From contig JAUNSK010000001.1 in assembly GCA_030539275.1 (NCBI GenBank), positions 178,932-242,931 of the forward strand: a DNA stretch of 64,000 nt, given 5' to 3'. A program made the position numbers and the translations under genes. Positions 1-7,072 of the stretch are shown here, one piece after another. The notes below the pieces were generated by a model. The model saw nothing but the letters and a program-made list of their open reading frames with translations. It was not told the DNA's origin and searched no databases. The stretch's first letter is position 1. Every line of letters starts with the position of its first letter. The DNA is from Oscillospiraceae bacterium. GTDB taxonomy: Bacteria; Bacillota; Clostridia; Oscillospirales; Ruminococcaceae.

Positions 1-885
1 TTCCGACAGCTCCCAGGGAAAATAGCTGTAGAGCTTTCAACTATAATTGCTAACATAATTCAGTGGGGCTCTGACATTGCTCAGAATGCATCTGATGCAG
101 CTTCTACTTTTATAAATAATGTCGCTACTTTCTTTCAAGAATTACCTGGCAAAGTCAAAGAAAAACTGCAAGAAGTAATAGAAAAGGTACTGTCATGGGC
201 ATCAGAAATGAAGGCAGAAGCGCAGGATGCAGCGTCAAAGTTTATATCTGAGATAATTACCAAAGTAACATCTTTGCCTTCTGACATTTATAATAAAATT
301 AAAAGTGCAGTTACAAAGGTTAAAGAATGGGGCGAAGAACTTGCGAAAAAAGGTAAAGATGCGGCTAAGGATTTGTTTGACAATATCGTAGATACAATTA
401 CGGGGCTGCCAGACAAGCTACGTGAAATAGGATCAAACATTGTTGAAGGACTTTGGAACGGTATTAATGATATGGCTGGATGGGTAGAAGAAAAAATCAC
501 TGGCTTTGGTGAAGGAATATTAGATAGCCTGAAAGAGTTCTTTGGTATACATTCCCCGTCCAGAGTCATGAGGGACATAATTGGGAAAAATCTTGTTCTC
601 GGTATTGGTGTAGGTATTGATGAAACAATGCCAACTGTAACTGCAGATGCACTTGACGCTTTTGACAGTTTAACAGGTGCAGTAGATGCAATTAATTTTG
701 CAGCTCCGTCACCATATTCAAACGTATCTAATCATCAGATATCAAATACAACAAATAACAAAGCAGAAACGAGAAATGAAAATAACTTCTATATCAATGC
801 ACAGAATCCCCAGAAAACCGCTGAACAAATATCTGAAGAATTAGCGACACTGGAACGCAAAACACGTGCAGGAAAGGGGTATTAG
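1..885 (+). CDS. Phage tail tape measure protein, C-terminal part (5' end outside window)
   Basis: The frame is open from base 1, so this is the tail end of a longer gene; an internal Met at 208 is not the start. The visible 294 residues are amphipathic helices alternating with short 'LPGKV/LPDKL' turns, then a segment with the 'G-I-H-S-P-S-R-V-M' signature (about residues 182-190 of the visible part) that is typical of the C-terminus of siphovirus tape measure proteins. In that family the protein sets tail length and enters the host envelope on infection. The gene is followed by a distal tail protein 1 nt after its stop, as expected in a siphovirus tail module. Confidence 0.88.
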   Translation, partial: FRQLPGKIAVELSTIIANIIQWGSDIAQNASDAASTFINNVATFFQELPGKVKEKLQEVIEKVLSWASEMKAEAQDAASKFISEIITKVTSLPSDIYNKIKSAVTKVKEWGEELAKKGKDAAKDLFDNIVDTITGLPDKLREIGSNIVEGLWNGINDMAGWVEEKITGFGEGILDSLKEFFGIHSPSRVMRDIIGKNLVLGIGVGIDETMPTVTADALDAFDSLTGAVDAINFAAPSPYSNVSNHQISNTTNNKAETRNENNFYINAQNPQKTAEQISEELATLERKTRAGKGY

Positions 886-886
886 T

Positions 887-1573
887 ATGGCATATATTAT
901 TTTTAACGAAAATGACAGCAGGAATATGGGCGTATCAAATATTTTGAACATGCCACTTGCAAGTAAGGCAGAACAGAAATCAGACATACTTTATATACCA
1001 GGTAGACCCGAACCAATCATAGATTTAAAAGAGTCTTTTAACCCTGTTTCATATGTTGTTGAGATGGAAATAAAAACAGGTACTAATATTCGAAACATAT
1101 TATCGTGGCTTTCTGGCAGCGGCAAATTGATTTTTAGTGATGAACCAGACAAATATTATAATGCCTACTCTAATAGCGTTGTTTCAACAAGTAGAACAAA
1201 TAATAAGTATTACAGTATGTCAGTAAAGTTTCTATGTCAGCCGTTCGCATACGCTATAGACAACGATCCAATTGAAATTACTACAAATAATTATGCATTA
1301 GAAGTTCGCGGCAGTTATTATTCAGAGCCAATATATAAAATTTTCGGCAGCGGAAATATCACTTTAAAAGTAAACAATACGGATAAGCCCTTGAAGCTAT
1401 ACGATATTGACAGCTATGTTACTGTTGATACATCACTGCTTGTTTGTCACAAAGATAAAGTGTTTGTTAAAAATTCAGGCTTTTTGCCTTATTTGGGTGC
1501 AGGTACAAACTTGATACAGTGGGGTGGCAATGTCAGCAAAATTGAAGTTACGAAAAATGAGAGGTGGAAGTGA
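887..1573 (+). CDS. Phage distal tail protein (Dit-like)
   Basis: A 228-residue protein starting MAYIIFNENDSRN. I chose the ATG at 887 rather than the upstream GTG at 866 because a GGAAAGGGG ribosome site sits just before it and the 866 start would overlap the tape measure gene. Its position directly after the tape measure gene and before a tail endopeptidase-like gene, its length and its mixed beta composition fit the phage tail family / Dit hub protein that joins the tail tube to the baseplate. The assignment rests mainly on gene order; sequence identity to the family was not tested. The stop overlaps the next start (TGATG), so the genes are translationally coupled. Confidence 0.72.
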   Translation: MAYIIFNENDSRNMGVSNILNMPLASKAEQKSDILYIPGRPEPIIDLKESFNPVSYVVEMEIKTGTNIRNILSWLSGSGKLIFSDEPDKYYNAYSNSVVSTSRTNNKYYSMSVKFLCQPFAYAIDNDPIEITTNNYALEVRGSYYSEPIYKIFGSGNITLKVNNTDKPLKLYDIDSYVTVDTSLLVCHKDKVFVKNSGFLPYLGAGTNLIQWGGNVSKIEVTKNERWK

Positions 1574-2424
1574 TGTCTACAGCTGGCGAAGGAACTGAGG
1601 CAAATCCGTGGGTAATTCATGATGTTACTGAACTCAGAGAAAAGGCAATTGTATCAGGGGCTTTTCTGAAGCTTGCAAATAACATTGCATGTGGTAGCAG
1701 CCCATGGACAACAATTGCAGGAATTTCAAACAATAAATCAACTATTGATTTTGACGGCAGTAAGCTGATTGAACCATATATTCAGGAAAACAACAGATTG
1801 TTTGAAAATGTCAATGTTAAACAAGGCAAAATATCAGATATCACTGAAGACAGCTTTAACATTTTAGATAATGGATGCGCAGGATTATTTTTAAATTGCG
1901 GTATTAACGACATGGCAATATCGGCTTCATTAGATACATTCCAGGGAAGCGGCCAGATGTTTACAGGCTGCAGCATTGACAACATACGAGCAGAAATAGA
2001 ATTTGTCAATAAAAAAAATTATGGCGGTGGTGTTACTGTATTTAGTAACACTAATATTTCGGATAGCTATGTAAAACTATACGGCAACACTATAAATAAC
2101 CGCTTTTTTTATGGATCCCAAACAATAACAGTAAGTGGGACTAGTTTCGAAGGGAAAGCGGCTTATTTTGGTACTTTTACTGATTACTCTGTAAATATCT
2201 ATAACAATGTATTTAATTTTGAGTCATCATTAACAGCTCACAACTTCTTAACCATTTATTCATGGTACAACAGGCACATGGGAAACAATATTTATAATTC
2301 TGACATTGCATCATATAACCAGTTAGACGGATTAAAACCAGTGACAGAAACACAAATTAACAGCCCGGATAGCCTATTAAGTGATGCTATTAATTTCCCG
2401 GTCAATAAGGTGGTGTTACTATAA
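1573..2424 (+). CDS. Prophage protein with beta-helix-like repeats, unknown function
   Basis: A 283-residue protein. The ATG at 1573 overlaps the previous stop and follows GAGGTGGAAG; the in-frame GTG at 1564 is less likely. The N-terminus has a 'GEGTEANPWVIHDVTEL' segment, followed by repeated short strands rich in Asn, Gly and Ile (for example 'LFLNCGINDM', 'MFTGCSIDNI', 'VFSNTNISDSY'). This spacing resembles right-handed beta-helix (pectate-lyase-like) proteins, and the opening resembles the start of secreted beta-helix proteins. In a tail module such a protein could be a baseplate decoration or glycan-binding part. No catalytic residues were recognised. It lies between the Dit-like and endopeptidase-like genes with no gaps. 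Confidence 0.6.
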   Translation: MSTAGEGTEANPWVIHDVTELREKAIVSGAFLKLANNIACGSSPWTTIAGISNNKSTIDFDGSKLIEPYIQENNRLFENVNVKQGKISDITEDSFNILDNGCAGLFLNCGINDMAISASLDTFQGSGQMFTGCSIDNIRAEIEFVNKKNYGGGVTVFSNTNISDSYVKLYGNTINNRFFYGSQTITVSGTSFEGKAAYFGTFTDYSVNIYNNVFNFESSLTAHNFLTIYSWYNRHMGNNIYNSDIASYNQLDGLKPVTETQINSPDSLLSDAINFPVNKVVLL

Positions 2425-3828
2425 ATGGCTGAATGGTATAGCCGTGACGGTGCACCGCCATATAAATTAGCATGGCCAACAATAGACCTGCCACATAAAA
2501 AATCAGATTTGTATATTGCAGATAAGAAGCATTATGAGTCCAGAGCATGGCAGAGCATGCCTGGCCTAGCCCCCTATAAAAGTTGTTGGCCGTCCCTCTA
2601 TGATTTTTGCAAGCCTATACAACAAAATGAATATATTTGTGTCTTTGACATGAATACGGCACAGGGCGATTTTAACACTAACGGCCTTGCTATACTATCA
2701 TGCGCAACATCTTGCATAACTACTGAAAAGTTAAATAGTAGTTATGATCTTGAATTAAGGCATCCAATTGATGACATAGGGAAATGGGCCTATATCCAGG
2801 AACTAAACATAATAAAAGCTGATGGTCAATTATTTCGCATATACCGAGCGAGAAAGGAAATGAACGAAGACGGCAGCGCAGAAATAGCTGCATACTGCAG
2901 GCATATCTTTTACGACCTTACAGATAAGTTGCTGATAGACGTTAGACCAACTGACCAGGCAGGGCAAGGCTTTATAAATTGGATTATGTGCAACATCTTT
3001 GATGATGATCCCGACAATACATATACAAAGTACAATTATAGTTATTATTCCGATATACAAAGCACTGCAACATCCTATTATCAAGGAATATCTCCTGTAG
3101 CAGCACTGATCGGCGCAGACAATTGCTTCATAAATCGTTTAGGTGGTGAATTATACCGGGATAATTTTTATTTTTCAATTAACTCCAGAAAAGAAAAAAG
3201 CACTGATAATGCTTTTAATATTATGTATGGCCGTGATATGCTTAAAGTTGTTGAAGATATTGATTATACAGACTTTTGTACACATTTAAGAGTCAACGAT
3301 AATTTCGGCAACTTTTGGGCCGTGTCATATGTTGCACTGCCACAAATACACCACAATGTTACAAAGTCGATAACTTTGAACTATGAAACAAATGATCCTG
3401 ATCAGATGATAAAAGATGGCCAGGCTTATTTTAATTCTGTTTGTGTTCCAAAGCTAACATATGAGGTAATTTTTGCAAATATTGAAAATGATAAAAAATA
3501 TGAAGGCTTTATGAGTCTTAAAAATCGCAACGTTGGTGACGTTGGAAATATCTTTTGTCAAAAGCTTGGAATTGACACAGAGCAGAAGGTTATAAGCAAA
3601 CAAAAAGATATTTTAAATCAGAAAACAATAAGCATAGAACTAGGCAACATGCGCAGCAGTTTGACACGCAGAGACAAATTCGCAGAAATGATGCAAAATA
3701 CGCCAGCCGGTTTGGCAATTGCAAAAAAGTTGCATGCAACACAACTTAAAATGCTGAAGACGTGGGGCGATGCAGAGGACTTTACATGGGCCGAACTAGA
3801 AGAATTCAGGTGGGGGGAATTATCATGA
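2425..3828 (+). CDS. Phage tail endopeptidase / tail spike-like protein
   Basis: A 467-residue protein beginning directly after the previous stop. Residues about 70-330 match the pattern of the phage minor structural protein/tail spike N-terminal region: a 'LSCATSCITTEKLNSSYDLEL' stretch, then 'GQLFRIYRARKE' and a long beta-rich region ending in 'NRNVGD', where these proteins carry a (phage T4 gp27-like) ring domain that closes the tail tube. The first 70 residues, rich in Trp, Tyr and Pro, look like a separate add-on. The C-terminus ends in 'TWAELEEFRWGELS', a tail also common in this family. Its stop overlaps the next start (ATGA). Confidence 0.78.
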   Translation: MAEWYSRDGAPPYKLAWPTIDLPHKKSDLYIADKKHYESRAWQSMPGLAPYKSCWPSLYDFCKPIQQNEYICVFDMNTAQGDFNTNGLAILSCATSCITTEKLNSSYDLELRHPIDDIGKWAYIQELNIIKADGQLFRIYRARKEMNEDGSAEIAAYCRHIFYDLTDKLLIDVRPTDQAGQGFINWIMCNIFDDDPDNTYTKYNYSYYSDIQSTATSYYQGISPVAALIGADNCFINRLGGELYRDNFYFSINSRKEKSTDNAFNIMYGRDMLKVVEDIDYTDFCTHLRVNDNFGNFWAVSYVALPQIHHNVTKSITLNYETNDPDQMIKDGQAYFNSVCVPKLTYEVIFANIENDKKYEGFMSLKNRNVGDVGNIFCQKLGIDTEQKVISKQKDILNQKTISIELGNMRSSLTRRDKFAEMMQNTPAGLAIAKKLHATQLKMLKTWGDAEDFTWAELEEFRWGELS

Positions 3829-5735
3829 TAGAAACAGAAAAGTTTAAGTTAAAAAAGCCGGAGCGAACAGACGCACTTAAAATATCAGCTATAAACGAGA
3901 ACACAGATTTTATTGATAATCAGCTTGCAAGATCCACTATTATGAGAACTGCGGAAGGTACAAACTTTGCTTTTACAGACTGCACAGGGCCGGCCTTAAC
4001 AGCTACAAACAATACAGCCGCAGCGGTAACAGTAACTCTTACATATGGTACACACACTTTTGATCCTTCAGTGGTGGCGGCCGGAGGTTCAAAAACATGG
4101 GATATAAACAGTACTGATGCAGTAAACGTAAGTATCACAGCAACAGACACAATAACAGTTGACTATTATGCGCACAACAAAACATACATTGATGCAATTG
4201 CCAACATAAAGCAGGACGCAGAAACCGGCAAGGGGCTAAGTACAAACGATCTAACAGATGCGCTTAAAAGTAATTATGATGCTGCATACAATTTTTCGAA
4301 AGATCCAATTGATACGTCAATAGACTTACTTAGCGAAGCAAGTTGGAGCAATGGTTCAATAGATAATTTGGGCAATATCGTTACAAGTAACTATGGTTGC
4401 AAAGTTAGCGAGCCAATAGAAGTTTTAAACGAGGATGGCACACTAAAATATGATGCATTAACTATAAGCGTTACACCTGCCAGTGCTGCATATATTGGTT
4501 TTTACACTGCTAACCATGCCTTCATATCTGCAGTGAAAGGCACTGTAAAAGCAAGGCAAAATATAAGTGTCAATCCGCCAGAAGGTGCAAGATACATAAG
4601 GGCACTATGGTATTCAAAAATGTTCCCAGATGGCATACATTTATATACAAGCAGCAAAAGGAGTTATAACAGGATATTAATTGACGAAAGAAATTTATCA
4701 GAAGGTTATGCGCTGAATAAATACAATACATATCAAGCTACAGTAAGATTTACAGTAAACATAAATAAAAACATAGCTGTAAATCCCGGCAATAATACTG
4801 CAGGTGATAGCAAAACAGCATATACAGATGCAGCAGTTCTTTTCCTGCCAGTCAATTATTCAGTGACTGGTAAGCCGGTAAGAATGGTTATAAGTTGTCA
4901 TGGTTCAGGTACGGTTATAGATGAAAACTTTACAGCAACGTCAAAATCATGGAATAAGTTTTTCATTGATATGGGCTATGCAGTTCTAGACGTAAACGGT
5001 GGAGTTGCGGACGGTCGGCATTATGGTGCACCATGGGCAATCCAGTCATATATTAAAGCATACAATTATGCAATTGATAACTATAACTTATATCACGAAT
5101 GTTTTGTACTTGGCGCGAGTATGGGGGGACTTTCAAGTCTAGGAATTTTGAACAGTGGGAGGATCCCAGTCTTGGCATGGGGCGGTTTTGAACCAGTCAC
5201 AGACTTATACAAACAGGCTTATTGTAAGCCATGGTATAGTGGGGCTAATAGCAACAATTATGGATTGCAAAGGAAAGCAATTGCAGAATATTATGCATTT
5301 TCGGGAACGGCCCCAACATGGACGGCAACCCAAACACCTTCTGAAGCTGAAAAGGAGTATTTTAAGAACAACCTTGACAAAGTTACCGGGTATAATCCAA
5401 TACTTTACAATACCAATGGATTTACAAATGACATTTATTCAGATGATGAAGTTACTTCAGACGCTGCATATGATAAACTTTCAAAGCACTGTCGCGTACC
5501 TGTAAAGATATGGCACAGTGACGATGATCCGATTGTAAGCCCTAAGTATAGCAAGAAATTTATTAATGCTGTTATGAGAAATGGAGGAATTGCACAAATC
5601 AGAACATTTACGACCGGGCAGCATGCGACAATGACAAATGGGGAGTTGGTAACGCTAACGAACATATATGGCAACAGCTTTACGGCACCGGCAGCACAAG
5701 TTGAAATGCTTTACTGGTTGCAAAGATGGGAATAA
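3825..5735 (+). CDS. Phage tail protein with C-terminal alpha/beta-hydrolase (esterase-like) domain
   Basis: A 636-residue protein. I take the ATG at 3825, which follows AGGTGGGGGG and overlaps the previous stop; the open frame extends upstream to 3762 only by chance. The first ~60 residues ('FKLKKPERTDALKISAINENTDFID') resemble tail-attachment segments of phage receptor-binding proteins, and a small beta domain follows (~45-115). Residues about 330-630 form an alpha/beta-hydrolase: the nucleophile elbow is G-A-S-M-G-G (Ser near residue 429), an acidic residue lies in 'WHSDDDPIVSP' and the His in 'GQHATMTNG', giving a plausible Ser-Asp-His triad. It probably trims an acyl group from host surface polymer during adsorption; the substrate is not known. 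The depolymerase or deacetylase role is inference. Confidence 0.72.
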   Translation: MIETEKFKLKKPERTDALKISAINENTDFIDNQLARSTIMRTAEGTNFAFTDCTGPALTATNNTAAAVTVTLTYGTHTFDPSVVAAGGSKTWDINSTDAVNVSITATDTITVDYYAHNKTYIDAIANIKQDAETGKGLSTNDLTDALKSNYDAAYNFSKDPIDTSIDLLSEASWSNGSIDNLGNIVTSNYGCKVSEPIEVLNEDGTLKYDALTISVTPASAAYIGFYTANHAFISAVKGTVKARQNISVNPPEGARYIRALWYSKMFPDGIHLYTSSKRSYNRILIDERNLSEGYALNKYNTYQATVRFTVNINKNIAVNPGNNTAGDSKTAYTDAAVLFLPVNYSVTGKPVRMVISCHGSGTVIDENFTATSKSWNKFFIDMGYAVLDVNGGVADGRHYGAPWAIQSYIKAYNYAIDNYNLYHECFVLGASMGGLSSLGILNSGRIPVLAWGGFEPVTDLYKQAYCKPWYSGANSNNYGLQRKAIAEYYAFSGTAPTWTATQTPSEAEKEYFKNNLDKVTGYNPILYNTNGFTNDIYSDDEVTSDAAYDKLSKHCRVPVKIWHSDDDPIVSPKYSKKFINAVMRNGGIAQIRTFTTGQHATMTNGELVTLTNIYGNSFTAPAAQVEMLYWLQRWE

Positions 5736-5793
5736 ATAAAAGAATTACAGATTTAAAAAAGTTGGGGTAATGTGCCCCAGAAAGGATAAAAAC

Positions 5794-6042
5794 ATGAAAA
5801 TAAAAAAAAGTACGATAATTAGAACAATTATACTGATTATTACTTTAGTCAATTTAATTCTTAATGCAATTGATAAATCACCGCTACCAATAAGCAATGA
5901 TACTGTGAACGATATTGTATCATCAATAGCAGCAGTTATTTCTAGCTTAACAGCATGGTGGTATAACAATAGCTTTACAAAGCCAGCTTTAGCTGCAGAT
6001 GAGGTGATGGAGCAGCTGAAAGGAGCGGATGATGATGCTTAG
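5794..6042 (+). CDS. Holin, phi LC3-type
   Basis: An 82-residue protein starting MKIKKSTIIRT, preceded by GAAAGGA at a good distance; the longer GTG reading from 5770 is less likely. It has two hydrophobic segments (about residues 8-24 and 38-58), a short loop with 'PISNDTVNDIVSSIAA', the conserved 'AWWYNNS' after the second segment, and a charged C-terminus. This matches the small two-helix phi LC3 holin family, which permeabilises the membrane so that lysin can reach the wall. It overlaps the lysin gene by a few bases, the usual lysis-cassette arrangement. Confidence 0.85.
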   Translation: MKIKKSTIIRTIILIITLVNLILNAIDKSPLPISNDTVNDIVSSIAAVISSLTAWWYNNSFTKPALAADEVMEQLKGADDDA

Positions 6043-6829
6043 TATAATAAATCTCGCTGTTGATCAGATCGGTAATGATTATAAAACGTACTGCTATGAC
6101 ATGGGATATAGTTATCGCATAGAGTGGTGTGCATGCTTCATATCCTGGCTTGCAAAGAAGTGCAACAGATCTGATATTCCGTGCAATATGTCATGCACTG
6201 GCATGATTAATGAGCTCAAACAGTCCGGCAACTATAAATATAAAACCGGCACGCCTTATCCGGGATATCCTCTTTTTTATGACTGGGAGAAAGATAACGA
6301 TCCGGACCATGTGGGAATTGTTGAGTCAGTCAACGGTTCTTATGTAACTGTAATAGAAGGCAATAACGGAAAAAAACCTAATGATAGAGTACGCAGAAGA
6401 ACAATCAAATACTCTGATCCTCAGGTATATGGTTGGGGCGGCCCTCGTACTTCTACAGTTTCTCAGCCTTCAGGAGTTCCGGCGGAGGTCTCAGGAGCAA
6501 ACCCAGATATGAAGTGGGATAATCACTATGACAAGAAGATTGAAGAGCTGCAGCGTATACTGAATAGAAAGGGATGCGGAATTGAAGTAGACGGACAAGC
6601 CGGTCCTGAAACATACAAGGCAGTAAGCAACTATACTATTGAGCTTTATGATATGGGCCCTCTTACAAGGTGGGTACAGGAAAGGCTTAATGAGATGGGC
6701 TTCAATTGTGGCGAAGCTGACGGATATGCAGAACCGCCAACAATGTCCGGCATAGCAGACTTCCAGAAGAAGTACAAGCTCGGTGTAGGATACCTAGGCG
6801 GTACGGACTGGTATTACATAATTAAATAA
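6029..6829 (+). CDS. Phage endolysin, CHAP domain plus two peptidoglycan-binding repeats
   Basis: A 266-residue wall hydrolase. The CHAP amidase/peptidase domain covers about residues 1-140: catalytic Cys in 'EWCACFISW', His in 'DHVGIVESV', and the acidic/Asn partner in 'VIEGNNG'. After a Ser/Pro linker, residues ~165-266 hold two PG_binding_1-like repeats ('LQRILNRKGC..VDGQAGPETYKAV' and 'VQERLNEMGF..DGYAEPPTMSGIADFQKKY'). There is no signal peptide, consistent with release through the holin encoded just upstream. Three consecutive ATG codons (6029, 6032, 6035) follow AAAGGAG; 6032 or 6035 has the better spacing, so the true protein may be one or two residues shorter. Confidence 0.87.
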   Translation: MMMLSIINLAVDQIGNDYKTYCYDMGYSYRIEWCACFISWLAKKCNRSDIPCNMSCTGMINELKQSGNYKYKTGTPYPGYPLFYDWEKDNDPDHVGIVESVNGSYVTVIEGNNGKKPNDRVRRRTIKYSDPQVYGWGGPRTSTVSQPSGVPAEVSGANPDMKWDNHYDKKIEELQRILNRKGCGIEVDGQAGPETYKAVSNYTIELYDMGPLTRWVQERLNEMGFNCGEADGYAEPPTMSGIADFQKKYKLGVGYLGGTDWYYIIK

Positions 6830-6862
6830 ACACCATTTTAATACACTTAAAATGGTGTTTAA
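6829..6862 (+). terminator. Terminator hairpin after lysin
   Basis: An AACACCATTTTA arm and its complement TAAAATGGTGTTT are separated by about 8 nt, immediately after the lysin stop. The stem is AT-rich and is followed by AACAG rather than a clean T run, so it is the weaker of two hairpins here. Confidence 0.55.
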
Positions 6863-6877
6863 CAGATAATAAAATTA

Positions 6878-6923
6878 AAAGACGGACACGCATTTTTCTA
6901 TTTTGCGTGTCCGTCTTTTTTTG
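6878..6923. terminator. Strong Rho-independent terminator at prophage end
   Basis: A long GC-containing stem (AAAGACGGACACGCA pairing with TGCGTGTCCGTCTTT, loop TTTTTCTATTT) followed by a T run on the plus strand and preceded by an A run. It can end late prophage transcription on the plus strand and also the minus-strand GH3 gene. Confidence 0.85.
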
Positions 6924-6957
6924 TTTTGCATGACATTTTTTTTCGTTTTGCGTGGCA
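6901..6957 (+). repeat. Three short direct repeats GTTTTGCRTG-like, ~22-nt spacing
   Basis: TTTTGCGTGTC (6901), TTTTGCATGAC (6924) and TTTTGCGTGGC (6946) recur at 22-23 nt. The first copy is part of the terminator stem. The region sits where prophage sequence meets host genes; its role is unknown. Confidence 0.45.
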
Positions 6958-7072
6958 AGCTACAACGTCTGACAAGCTCAGGCATAATAATTATTTCAAA
7001 ATCAAAAACAAAAAAATATTAAAAAGATTTGAAATTTTTTAAAAATCTGAAAGTATGAAATTCTGATATAAC

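Noticed and set aside
3762-3824. Upstream extension of the phage hydrolase protein
   Set aside because: It runs inside the previous gene; the ATG at 3825 with AGGTGGGGGG overlaps the previous stop as is usual in this module.
5155-5505. 116-codon ORF in another frame within the phage hydrolase gene
   Set aside because: Composition is not coding-like and it lies wholly within a well supported gene.
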